Shown here one piece after another: positions 17,672-28,200 of a stretch of 47,791 nt of DNA. This DNA is from an uncultured Croceitalea sp. (lineage in GTDB: Bacteria > Bacteroidota > Bacteroidia > Flavobacteriales > Flavobacteriaceae). The notes under the pieces were generated by a model, which saw nothing but the letters and a program-made list of their open reading frames with translations, did no database searches and was not told the DNA's origin. The stretch covers positions 1-47,791 of the forward strand of contig CANLWK010000012.1 in the NCBI GenBank assembly GCA_947494805.1, written 5' to 3'. The position numbers and the translations under genes are program-made. The stretch's first letter is position 1, and every line of letters starts with the position of its first letter.

Positions 17672-18928
17672 TTACGGTTGCGATACTGATTTTAAAGCCT
17701 CTTTCAATGCTATACGTTTACCATCTTTATAAGCAACGATATAAGAGGTAGTATAGCCCTTTGCATCAGCATTTGATTTTAGCAACTTTGCCTTTTGGTA
17801 TGAACCTGTATTGCCATACATATACCGGAACAAGTTTTTTACCGGTTCCTTTGAAAGGGTATTCAATCCCCTAAAATTACTACCATCCAATGGAATTACC
17901 TTTGAGGTAGCCATAAGTTGAACCTTAAAGATAATGGAAGTGTTACCGTTAGTTCTGATTTCCTTTTCTTTGTTGATATTCGGTTCTTTCTGCACTTCGG
18001 AAACCGTCTTGGGTTCCTCCTTTTTTGGGACCGTTTTTGGTTCCACATTCTTTGTAGCAGTTTCAGCGACCTCTTTTTCAGGGGCTACGACAACTTCTTC
18101 TTTTATAGTTTTAGATGTATCAGGGGATACTTGAAAATCGTTCAGATTGGCCTCTACCCCATCTTTATAACTCAATATGGCATTCGCGATTGCGATACCC
18201 ATTTCTTTCTGTCCTTTACCAGAATTCAGGTAAGAGCCCTCGGTTTTGTTGGTCAAAAAGCCCGTTTCAATCAAAACACTGGGCATGAACGTCTGATGCA
18301 GTACAATAAACCCGGCCTGTTTCACCTTCCGGTCTTTACGCTTCAGTTTTACCGTGAAGTTCTTTTGTAAAAGTTTCGCCAATTCAATACTCTGATCCAA
18401 AAACTCTTCTTGCATAATGGTGAGTCCAATAACCGATTCAGGCGAATTGATGTCATACTCGGCATACTTTTGCTCGTAGTTGTCTTCTAAATAGATTACC
18501 GAGTTCTCCTTTTTTGCCACTTCAAAGTTTTGTTTGTTAGCATGAAGCCCCAAAACAAAAGTGCCTGCGCCATAGGCTTCAGAGTTATGTGAATCACAGT
18601 GTACGGAGACAAACAAATCAGCGTTGGACTGATTTGCAATTTCACCTCGTTTATAAAGATCAACGAACGTGTCGTCATCTCGTGTGTAAATCACTTTTAT
18701 ATCAGGATTCTTCTCTAACAACTTACCAACTTCAAGTACTATTGACAGTGCGATATCCTTTTCTAAATAACCGTTTCCTAAATTTCCGGGGTCATGGCCA
18801 CCGTGACCCGCATCTAAAACAACAATAAACTTATCTTTTAATGGTAATTCGGTATTATTTTTGATAAATGAAGAAAAGGCAAAAAAGAATACAAAAGATA
18901 TCGTAAAAACGAACCGACGTTTGATCAT
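17672..18928 (-). CDS. N-acetylmuramoyl-L-alanine amidase (Amidase_3) with SPOR-like tail
   Basis: This 418-residue protein has a signal peptide (FVFTISFVFFFAFSSF). An Amidase_3 zinc domain spans about residues 32-255: VVLDAGHGGHDPGN gives the first His ligand, YLEKDIAL the Glu ligand, SVHCDSHN the second His, and LIETGFLTN the catalytic Glu. It cleaves the amide bond between MurNAc and the stem peptide during cell separation. A Glu/Lys/Thr/Pro-rich linker (about 270-330) leads to a C-terminal SPOR-like domain (IFKVQLMATSKVIP ... TTSYIVAYKDGKRI), which in known proteins binds denuded septal peptidoglycan. It is the first gene of the minus-strand block and diverges from lptD across 131 bases. 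Confidence 0.92.
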   Translation of the reverse strand: MIKRRFVFTISFVFFFAFSSFIKNNTELPLKDKFIVVLDAGHGGHDPGNLGNGYLEKDIALSIVLEVGKLLEKNPDIKVIYTRDDDTFVDLYKRGEIANQSNADLFVSVHCDSHNSEAYGAGTFVLGLHANKQNFEVAKKENSVIYLEDNYEQKYAEYDINSPESVIGLTIMQEEFLDQSIELAKLLQKNFTVKLKRKDRKVKQAGFIVLHQTFMPSVLIETGFLTNKTEGSYLNSGKGQKEMGIAIANAILSYKDGVEANLNDFQVSPDTSKTIKEEVVVAPEKEVAETATKNVEPKTVPKKEEPKTVSEVQKEPNINKEKEIRTNGNTSIIFKVQLMATSKVIPLDGSNFRGLNTLSKEPVKNLFRYMYGNTGSYQKAKLLKSNADAKGYTTSYIVAYKDGKRIALKEALKSVSQP

Positions 18929-19004
18929 AAGAACTGTTTGTTTTTAGTATCCTGCCGAGGTTAAATTTATTGTAAAGACCGATTAACAGAATAAAAAATA
19001 TATG

Positions 19005-19012
19005 TAAGTTTG
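19005..19012 (+). promoter_or_regulatory. Candidate -7 element upstream of lptD
   Basis: TAAGTTTG matches the Bacteroidota -7 consensus TAnnTTTG and would start transcription about 40 bases before the TTG start. No TTG -33 element lies at the usual distance. Confidence 0.45.
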
Positions 19013-19059
19013 GGCTTCAAAAACCGAGCCAACCTACTACAAAAATAGGATTTATCACG

Positions 19060-21774
19060 TTGCGAGCAAACAAACATCTTTATCTTTTCCTATTCCTTTT
19101 GGTTCTCACTTCGCTTGCGACCAACGCCCAAGAAGACCCTATTGTTCCTTTACCCATCAAAGCGGTAAAAGATTCCATTACGGCGCCGCTACCCTTGCCA
19201 ACCCTCGCAAACGACACCTTGGTCGTTGATTCGATTCAAGTAGATTCTACAAACAAAAAGGCATCGGTCATAACGGATAAAATTAAATACAAAGCCAAAG
19301 ACTATGTCAAATTGAGTCAAAAAGACCAAAAAGTCTATTTGTACAATGAGGCCGAAATATATTATCAAGACATTGAACTAAAAGCCGGTGTCATTGTCAT
19401 GGACTATATCAAAAACGAGGTATATGCAGGTCGTTTAAAAGATTCAACAGGAACCTACACCCAGTTGCCCTATTTCAAGCAGGGGAGCCAAGTCGTCATC
19501 CCTGACTCCATTCGATTTAATTTTGATACTCAAAAGGCTCTTATCTGGAACTCAAGAACCGAACAGCAAGCCGGGGCAGGTGCTTTGGGCAGTGATGCCA
19601 TGAAAGTACTTGCAGAGGTTACCAAAAAAGAAAATGACTCTGTATATTTTCTCAAAGATGGTAAACTGACCACCTCAAAAGACACTTTAGACCCAGATTA
19701 TTATATCAAAATTCGAAAGGCTAAATTTGTGCCGGGCAAAAAAATCATTGCCGGATACAGCAATATGTACTTGGTTGACGTTCCAACACCTATTGCCGTG
19801 CCATTTGCCTATTTTCCATTAACTACGGGAAGAACTGGCGGACTGATTTTCCCCACTTTCGGTAATGATCCCAATAGAGGGTATTTTGTTCAAAATGGAG
19901 GGTATTATTTTCCGATAAGCGAGTATGTTGACCTCAGCGTACTAGGTAATTTTTTCACCAACGGTAGCTACGGTTTCAGAATGCAATCTGTCTATACCAA
20001 AAGATATCGCTATCGCGGAAATATCAATTTTAATTTTGAAAACCAGATTTTCAGTCAAAAAGGGTTTGATGATTTCAGGCGTACAACGACCTATAACCTG
20101 CAAATATCGCATTCGCAGGATGCGAAAGCCAATCCGAATTCGCGATTTTCAGCGTCGGTCAACTTAGGAAGTAGTGAGTTTTTTACCAATTCCTTTAATC
20201 AAATCAACGTACAGAATACACTTAACAATAACTTCTCGTCTTCAATCTCATACTCAAAAACATTCCCAAAATATCCATCGGTCAATTTGAGTATGACAGC
20301 AACACATAATCAAAACACAAGAACACAGGCCGTTAACCTAACTTTACCCACACTTCAGGCCAGTATGGAACGTATTTTTCCTTTTGCAAAACGTGATGGA
20401 ATAAAAAAGGGACTGATACAAAACTTCAATTTTCAATATAACGTACGCGGTGAAAACCGCATTCAAACTACTGACTCGTTGTTTCTTACTCCACGTATGT
20501 TCGACGACGTTCGAGTAGGTGCCAGACATACACTACCATTCAACACCAATTTTAAAGTAGCCAAATATTTTAGTGTTTCGGTCGGTGGAAACTATGAGGA
20601 TGTGTGGACATTGGACACTTTTGAACGTGGCCTGGACCCAGATGACCCCGAAAGTAATAGAGAGGTGGTCTTAGACACAATAAAAGGTTTTGACCGTTAC
20701 AATCGCTATGGCTTCAATGCCAGTGTAGGTACTACACTGTATGGAACCGTAAGTTTTGGCGAAGACAAAAAAATACAAGCTATTAGACATGTCATGAGAC
20801 CTCAGATTGGGTGGGGCCTTACCCCTTCTTTTGACCAATTCTACGACACCTATCTAGATAATGATGGTGAAGAAGTTCTTTACAGTAGGTTTGAAGGTAC
20901 TTTAAATGGAGCTCCAAGTTTGAACAGAAGCAATTCATTGTCATTCTCTTTGCAGAATACGATTGAGGCCAAAGTTCGCGATAGGGATTCGACAGTTACC
21001 GAGCCCAAGAAAATATCCATACTTAACAATTTAAATTTTGCTACATCATACAACTTTGAAGCAGACTCGTTGAAGCTGGCGCCCATAACCATGAATGGGG
21101 GCACACAGATTCTCAACAAAAAAATGTCCATCAACTTTACAGGCTCATTTGACCCTTATGCCATAGATAACAATGGTCGCCGAATCAATACCTTCAATGT
21201 AAAAAATGGTGGTAGCCTGTTACGTCTTACGAGGGCAAGTTTCAATTTACGTTACTCATTGAACAACGATACCTTCAGAAGAAAGAAAGATGGAGAAGAA
21301 GAGGACGATGCAAAAGAAGCTAGTGACCAGTACCGAGCTACCAGTGGGGGTCGGACCGATGATATGTTCGGTTTTGGTTTTGATAATGCCGCTAGCAAAC
21401 GAAAAGGTGAAGGCGACATCGAAAATCCGTTATATGCCAACTCCATTCCGTGGGATTTAAATGTTCAGTTTGCCGCAGGTTATAACAATAGTAATCGACA
21501 GAACGAATTTACCACCGCTTCGTTAATGTTCAGTGGGAATGTGCAACTATCTCCCCGCTGGGATGTACGAGTATCATCAGGGTATGATTTTAAAAACAAA
21601 GGTTTTGCCCAAACATTATTTGGGTTTCAGCGTAATTTGAAAAGTTTTGATCTACGATTTAATTGGGTACCTTTTGGCCGCAATGAACGATGGGATTTTT
21701 TCATAGGTATCAGCAGCTCCATACTTAGTGATTTGAAATGGGAGCAAAACAGCCAACGTCTAATTCGCAGGTAA
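19060..21774 (+). CDS. lptD: LPS-assembly outer membrane protein LptD, Bacteroidota type
   Basis: This 904-residue protein has a signal peptide directly after the start (HLYLFLFLLVLTSLATNAQ). I place the start at TTG 19060: no ATG occurs in frame before the signal peptide, and the next methionine is far inside. Residues of about 90-280 resemble an OstA/LptA-like jellyroll (YLYNEAEIYYQDIELKAGVI; YVKLSQKDQKVYL). The rest is a large beta-barrel rich in alternating aromatic strands (FTNGSYGFRMQSVYTKRYRY; RWDVRVSSGYDFKNKGF). LptD puts lipopolysaccharide into the outer leaflet. A low-complexity acidic insert (KKDGEEEDDAKEASD) lies near residue 750. It diverges from the amidase gene and is followed 74 bases on by ridA. 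Confidence 0.87.
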   Translation: MRANKHLYLFLFLLVLTSLATNAQEDPIVPLPIKAVKDSITAPLPLPTLANDTLVVDSIQVDSTNKKASVITDKIKYKAKDYVKLSQKDQKVYLYNEAEIYYQDIELKAGVIVMDYIKNEVYAGRLKDSTGTYTQLPYFKQGSQVVIPDSIRFNFDTQKALIWNSRTEQQAGAGALGSDAMKVLAEVTKKENDSVYFLKDGKLTTSKDTLDPDYYIKIRKAKFVPGKKIIAGYSNMYLVDVPTPIAVPFAYFPLTTGRTGGLIFPTFGNDPNRGYFVQNGGYYFPISEYVDLSVLGNFFTNGSYGFRMQSVYTKRYRYRGNINFNFENQIFSQKGFDDFRRTTTYNLQISHSQDAKANPNSRFSASVNLGSSEFFTNSFNQINVQNTLNNNFSSSISYSKTFPKYPSVNLSMTATHNQNTRTQAVNLTLPTLQASMERIFPFAKRDGIKKGLIQNFNFQYNVRGENRIQTTDSLFLTPRMFDDVRVGARHTLPFNTNFKVAKYFSVSVGGNYEDVWTLDTFERGLDPDDPESNREVVLDTIKGFDRYNRYGFNASVGTTLYGTVSFGEDKKIQAIRHVMRPQIGWGLTPSFDQFYDTYLDNDGEEVLYSRFEGTLNGAPSLNRSNSLSFSLQNTIEAKVRDRDSTVTEPKKISILNNLNFATSYNFEADSLKLAPITMNGGTQILNKKMSINFTGSFDPYAIDNNGRRINTFNVKNGGSLLRLTRASFNLRYSLNNDTFRRKKDGEEEDDAKEASDQYRATSGGRTDDMFGFGFDNAASKRKGEGDIENPLYANSIPWDLNVQFAAGYNNSNRQNEFTTASLMFSGNVQLSPRWDVRVSSGYDFKNKGFAQTLFGFQRNLKSFDLRFNWVPFGRNERWDFFIGISSSILSDLKWEQNSQRLIRR

Positions 21775-21815
21775 GTTCAAACAAAAAATATGTTTCACTT
21801 TATTGTTACCCTTCT

Positions 21816-21834
21816 TACCCGTAAATTACGGGTA
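21816..21834 (+). other. Hairpin in the lptD-ridA gap
   Basis: TACCCGT-AAATT-ACGGGTA forms a perfect 7-bp stem 14 bases before the ridA start. No T run follows, so it is not a plain intrinsic terminator. It may affect ridA translation or mark the end of lptD. Confidence 0.35.
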
Positions 21835-21848
21835 GAAAATCTAGATGT

Positions 21849-22229
21849 ATGAAGACAATAATTACTACCAAAAACGCACCAGCACCGATAGGGCCTTATA
21901 ATCAGGCGATTTTAATAAAAGATACGTTGTATATCTCAGGCCAAACCCCCATTGATCCCACATCGGGAGAATTGGTCAAAGGTGATGTAAAAGCCGAAGC
22001 TGAACAATGTATGCAGAATCTAAAGGCCATTTTAGAAGAGGCGCAAATGACTTTTGAACATGTGGTCAAGACCTCCATTTTTTTGAAAGACATGCACAAA
22101 TTCGCCCAAGTCAATGAAGTATATGGCAGTCATTTTGATGCGGACACGGCACCAGCCAGAGAAACCGTCGAGGTGGCCAATCTGCCCATGTTCGTCAATG
22201 TAGAAATTTCTATGATCGCTGTTAAATAG
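21849..22229 (+). CDS. ridA: RidA family reactive-intermediate deaminase
   Basis: This 126-residue protein has the usual RidA length. It has the N-terminal AP(A/P)PIGPYNQA motif (NAPAPIGPYNQAILI, residues 9-23) and the C-terminal signature PARETVEVANLPM with the substrate-binding Arg at about 104. RidA hydrolyses 2-aminoacrylate and related enamines or imines released by PLP enzymes, protecting the cytosol. Its last 8 bases overlap the 3' end of the convergent kinase-like gene, so no terminator fits between them. Confidence 0.93.
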   Translation: MKTIITTKNAPAPIGPYNQAILIKDTLYISGQTPIDPTSGELVKGDVKAEAEQCMQNLKAILEEAQMTFEHVVKTSIFLKDMHKFAQVNEVYGSHFDADTAPARETVEVANLPMFVNVEISMIAVK

Positions 22230-23073
22230 TTTCACGATGAAACTCAACCAATCCTTCGATTGGTCTTTGTCGTATTACACCTAAAATCAAATCGTTACGC
22301 TCAATAACTGTTGCCAATTCATCTCTTAAATAGTGTGCTATACTTCCAACAAAATTGATAGGCACTTTGGTCGCCAGTTCAAACTGCATAATATAGTTGT
22401 TGACGAACTGCTGAAACCCCTTATCAATGACACCACGGCAGTAGGGGTGTTCTTTGTTTTCAACAATAAAGCGTGCAAAAGTTGCCAAATATGTATTCGG
22501 ATTGGGTTGTTTGTACAGGTTGTCTTTGATAACATCAGCTTCCAATTCATATTCTTTGGCAAACTTAATGCCCAGATCCTGAGGCATCTTATGAAAATAA
22601 TAATCTCGCAACAACTTTCTGCCAAAGAAATTACCACTTCCATCGTCCATTAAAATATAACCCAAAGATGTTACCTTTTGAAATAACTGGTGTCCATCAT
22701 AATAACTACAGTTTGAGCCTGTACCCAAAATACACACAATGCCCTGATGGCCAATTTTTGTTGTGGCATATATAGCAGCAAAGGTATCTTCACGGACTTC
22801 AGACTTGCAGTTTGGAAAGAACTCTTTGAAAATTTCTTTTAAAAACCTTTTCATGCGATCAGTGCCACAACCCGCACCATAAAAATAGAGCCTTGTGACT
22901 TTATCTTTATTCTTTGAAAGTTCAAAGTTATTTGCGAGTCGGTCTTCAATGACTTCACGGGTCAAAACCTCAGGACTCAAACCCAAAGTCTGGGTAACGA
23001 AAAGTTGTTTGCCCGTTTCGTCCAATGCGATCCAATCAGACTTGGTCGCACCACTGTCAACAATTAAAATCAT
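22222..23073 (-). CDS. BadF/BadG/BcrA/BcrD ATPase-family sugar kinase (GlcNAc kinase-like)
   Basis: This 283-residue protein has an ASKHA fold. The phosphate-1 motif is ILIVDSGATKSDWIAL (residues 2-17), the FYGAGCGTDRM segment is at about 64, GIVCILGTGSNCSYYDG near 115 is phosphate-2-like, and LMDDGSGNFFGRKLL at about 141 follows. This pattern fits the eukaryote-like N-acetylglucosamine kinase branch of the family. It would phosphorylate an amino sugar at the 6-hydroxyl, for example GlcNAc recovered from cell-wall turnover; the substrate is inferred. It lies 75 bases after gapA with a hairpin between, and overlaps ridA at its 3' end. Confidence 0.85.
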   Translation of the reverse strand: MILIVDSGATKSDWIALDETGKQLFVTQTLGLSPEVLTREVIEDRLANNFELSKNKDKVTRLYFYGAGCGTDRMKRFLKEIFKEFFPNCKSEVREDTFAAIYATTKIGHQGIVCILGTGSNCSYYDGHQLFQKVTSLGYILMDDGSGNFFGRKLLRDYYFHKMPQDLGIKFAKEYELEADVIKDNLYKQPNPNTYLATFARFIVENKEHPYCRGVIDKGFQQFVNNYIMQFELATKVPINFVGSIAHYLRDELATVIERNDLILGVIRQRPIEGLVEFHRETI

Positions 23074-23088
23074 ACCTGCTAAAAATAA

Positions 23089-23132
23089 ATATTCCTGAAA
23101 AAAAGTAATGTACTACTAATTTTCAGGAATAT
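23089..23132 (-). terminator. Inverted repeat between gapA and the kinase-like gene
   Basis: A perfect 13-bp inverted repeat, ATATTCCTGAAAA / TTTTCAGGAATAT, has an 18-base loop and is followed on the minus strand by TTATTTTTA. It fits an intrinsic terminator for the pfkA-gapA transcript, but the loop is long and a protein-binding operator is possible. Confidence 0.55.
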
Positions 23133-23148
23133 GAAATTATTAAAAACC

Positions 23149-24168
<1,020 letters not shown>

Positions 24169-24174
24169 TTATTA

Positions 24175-25161
24175 TTATGTTGTCATTATATCTGATACCC
24201 GTATCAATTCTTCGTCTACAGGTGTATGTGCTTTTATTGCCTCAGCGATTGGTGTCAATATCAATTTATTGTCTCGAATACCGACCATGTAATTTGATTT
24301 TCCTTCAAGCAGGGCTTCTACGGACTTTACACCCATACGGCTTGCCAATACTCGATCAAAACAAGTTGGATTGCCACCCCGTTGCATGTGACCCAAAACA
24401 GATACACGTACATCATAGATTGGCAAGTGTGTTTCTACGTAATCTTTGAGTTCAAAAACATTTTTACCTGTTTTATCACCTTCAGCAACAATTACGATAC
24501 TTGAAGATTTTCCTGACTTTTTACTACGCTTTAACGAATCCAATAAACGCTCAAGACCCAAGTTTTGTTCTGGTATCAATATTTCCTCAGCGCCTGCACC
24601 AACGCCGGCATTTAACGCGATATGACCCACGTCACGGCCCATAACCTCAACAAAGAACAAACGGTTATGTGAACTTGCGGTATCTCGTATTTTATCTATG
24701 GCTTCTACCACCGTATTGATGGCAGTGTCAAAACCCAATGTGTATGACGTACCTAGAATATCATTGTCAATGGTACCGGGAATACCCATTACAGGAAAGT
24801 TAAACTCTTCATTGAATTTCAATGCACCTGCAAAACTACCATTGCCTCCAATGACCACAAAGGCATCCACCCCTTCTTTACGAAGTTGTTCGTAAGCCGC
24901 TTTTCTTCCTTCAGGCGTTCTGAACTCTTCACATCGTGCAGATTTTAAAATCGTACCGCCCTTGTTGATAATGTTGTTTACACTACGGGCATTCATTTCC
25001 TTAAAATCACCATCTATCATACCTTGATAACCACGATAGATAGCCACACACTCAATTTTCATATAAGCGCAGGTACGCACAACAGACCGTATTGCCGCGT
25101 TCATACCCGGTGAATCTCCACCAGAGGTAAATACAGCTATTTTATTGATTTTATTGGCCAT
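24175..25161 (-). CDS. pfkA: ATP-dependent 6-phosphofructokinase
   Basis: This 328-residue protein shows the bacterial PfkA motifs: FTSGGDSPGMNAAIRS for the ATP site (residues 11-26), AFVVIGGNGSFAGA for nucleotide binding, GIPGTIDNDILGTSYTLGFDTA with the catalytic Asp of the TIDND-type motif, and HMQRGGNPTCFDR in the C-terminal half. GGNGS, rather than the PPi-dependent GGDDS, supports ATP as donor. It commits fructose 6-phosphate to glycolysis. It is the first gene of the pfkA-gapA unit, with a -7 promoter motif about 27 bases upstream. Confidence 0.97.
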   Translation of the reverse strand: MANKINKIAVFTSGGDSPGMNAAIRSVVRTCAYMKIECVAIYRGYQGMIDGDFKEMNARSVNNIINKGGTILKSARCEEFRTPEGRKAAYEQLRKEGVDAFVVIGGNGSFAGALKFNEEFNFPVMGIPGTIDNDILGTSYTLGFDTAINTVVEAIDKIRDTASSHNRLFFVEVMGRDVGHIALNAGVGAGAEEILIPEQNLGLERLLDSLKRSKKSGKSSSIVIVAEGDKTGKNVFELKDYVETHLPIYDVRVSVLGHMQRGGNPTCFDRVLASRMGVKSVEALLEGKSNYMVGIRDNKLILTPIAEAIKAHTPVDEELIRVSDIMTT

Positions 25162-25187
25162 TTCTGAAATTAAGAGGTCAAAACTAG

Positions 25188-25195
25188 CAAACTTA
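25188..25195 (-). promoter_or_regulatory. Candidate -7 element upstream of pfkA
   Basis: On the minus strand this reads TAAGTTTG, a match to the Bacteroidota TAnnTTTG element and identical to the one upstream of lptD. It would start transcription about 20 bases before the pfkA ATG. A -33 TTG at standard spacing is not evident. Confidence 0.5.
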
Positions 25196-25296
25196 TTCCA
25201 ATAAAAAAATGACGCTTGTTCTTATTTAAATTATTCGGATTTCGCAAACGTTTTCGTGCAACTATTTTATCGGAAATTGACGAAATAACACCAAAT

Positions 25297-28200
25297 CTAA
25301 TTATTGGGCGACGATTTCTTACTGTAGAATTGTATTAAACTGTCTTTGCCCATAATATTAGAATTTTGAGGTTTGGGAAGTTCAGGTACCTTTTCTTTTT
25401 CTTTTTTTGATTTGAAAATCTTGGTCATCAATTCTTTGAAACTATTAAAATCTACCTGATAAGACAGTCCTACACCCTGTGTATACCCTTGCTGTGAATC
25501 TGCCAGAAACTGTTGAATTTCATTCTCCCTATTGAATATCTTTGCGCTCAATGTTCCGTCTTCGTTCAATAAGACCTGTACCTCGACATCACCGGCCACA
25601 ACAGTTTCCGAAACACCACCCACCGGAACACCGACCCGGCCATTTACTAAAACTCTATCTGAAATTCGCGTAGATAAGGTAACCCCTATTCTATCTTCGA
25701 TATCGATTCCCGAATTGGCATCTAAATACCCTTGCTCATAAGAAAGGCCAAAATTCAATTTATCGTTGTTGCCACCCAATACCTGGTTCAACAATCCGGA
25801 AGCGGTCTGTATTAAATTGCCTGTAACAGCCTGCTGATTAATACCTGTCTGCCCAGCAAAAGTGCCCTGTGCCAACAAGAAAAATGCATTATTGTTTTCT
25901 ATGGTCGGATCTTGTAGTCGATATTCCAGCTCTGATTTGACAACTGACCCAGAGCCTGGAAACTCAATATCAAAATCAATGGTCGGACTTTCAAGTTCAC
26001 CATCAAGTCGTACGATAACTTCAGTAGGTATTCTTCTTGAGTAAGGGTTTTCCAATAATGGGGCAGGATTGGCATTCAAGGCATAGACCGCATCTAAGTT
26101 AAGCTGGGCCGCCAAAGGATCATTCTCCCAAAGAATTGTCCCTCCAGGGCGCACGGTAAAGGTTTTATCAATAAGACCTGCTCTTCTAAAGCGATATTCA
26201 CCAGTTACTACAACAAACTCACCGTTCATGATAAATTTACCATTGGTATTGATCTCAATAAGCAGCAGCCCCTCACCAGTACCTTTTAACGTACTACCGT
26301 TCTCACGATCAATAACAATTTCTACTTCGGCATCTGGTGTAACATTCAGGTCAAAAAATAGTTCTAGACCTTGATAATCGTCTAAAACCCGTTCGCCTTC
26401 TAAAGTCTGTTGTCCATTTTTTTCTACGAAGTTTATAAAGGAATAATCGCCAACACTGGTTACATCGCTAAGCGGAATTTTAAGTTGTGTACCCGCTGCG
26501 GATGACCCTTCAAACTCAATGTTCAATGCCGTGGTAGGTCCGTAAACACTTCCGTTGCCTTCGACAAAACCAGTACCGTAATACAGCTCTTCTTCGTCAA
26601 ATTCTGTATTTAAAATCAAAAACCTATCGTTGTCTGTATCAATATCAAGGTTTAAGATCCAATCGTCGAAAGCGGTATGGCTTATAGTGCCATCTAAAGT
26701 AGCTTGAGTGTTAAACGTAATATCATTCAAGACAACGTTATCAAAGTAGAACGTTTGGTCGAACAGCCGTACAGTTGACAATGGTGCAAAATCATAGTCC
26801 ACATTTAAGTAGGGAATGCCTATGCCTGCTTGGTTCAATGTCAATGTACCGTTAAAAGCTGGATTATTGACATCGCCGGTGATTCTCGCGTTGCCGCTCA
26901 ACCGCCCTCTTATATTTGAAACAATGTCCTCGCCCAAAGGGGCAAAGGGTTCCAGTTTAAAATCATTGAAGGAAGCCAAAAGGTCTAAGGTTGTTTCGGT
27001 CTTTGAATTATTGATTTTTCCACTAACGCTAAAACGCTCTTGCCCTGCTTCGGTCAACCAACTGTTTACCCCAAATTCAGTAAGGTCGTTGTTACCGAAA
27101 ACAACTATTTCCATATCACCCAACGTAATGTCGTTGACGGCAAAATCTGTAATATCTAAACTTGATGAAGGCAGGTACTTGCCATCTTTTTGTAAGATGT
27201 TCAAAAAACCATTTACCCTACCATCCAATTGTAGACTATCGATAGAGGGCGTTATTTTGCTCAATGAGACTATCTTAAACTGCAGTTCTAGGTCTTTATA
27301 GGTAGAGTCGGCCAATTGTCCCTTGAGCCGAATTTGTTCATCATTACCATTGTCCATGACAATCTCCTTAATCTCTATACTATCCAAGGTTCGATTGACG
27401 ATGACCTTGTTCTGACGGTTGCCTGATTTATTGAGCACCCATTCATTACCCTTGAAATTGACCTCTGAGGTTTTAAGACCTATGACCGATTTGTTGTCTT
27501 CATTAAAAGTGTGGTAAAAGTTTAGATTATAACTATCATCAAACTGGCTTCCCCCTTTGAACTCTGTTCTAAAAAATAACGTGTCCTTTAAAGTAGTGTT
27601 GATTAGGTTAAAGTCTTGAAAATCGTAATACACCGTTTCCATGTTTTCAACGGACAAAAAGGTGTTGAACAGTGGATTCTTGTTATCAATCTTTAATTCA
27701 ATATTGTTGAGCTGGTTTTTGAACGCCTCTATATCGGGCGATTTGAACGTAAACTTAAAATCACCTTCATCAGCAACAATATCTCCCCGAATAAATGTAT
27801 CGGGTCCAAAATTTACTTCGGGTAAAAATATATTTACAATTTTGTTGTAGATTCTAAAATTGAAGGACAAGTGTTGACCATTTGATATCTCAAAAGGTTT
27901 ATAATTGGTATAGATGCTGCCAAGCGAGTTTTGAAATAGCTTTCCTAACTCATCTACCTTGAAATACCCTTTCATATATCCCGTTATGATATCAGGAGAA
28001 CTAATTTCAATGGTTCTGATAGAGTCATTTTCAAAAGTGGAAGTAAGGGCGAAATCATCAAAATAATAGGTGTCATTTTTGTTTTGATATATAGTGTTTT
28101 CAAACTTCATGTCACCACTGATATTCTCTAGCGAATTGCCCGTGATGTCCATACGCACATTTCCTTTAAAAACAGAAATACTATCAGAAATAAAGTTCAA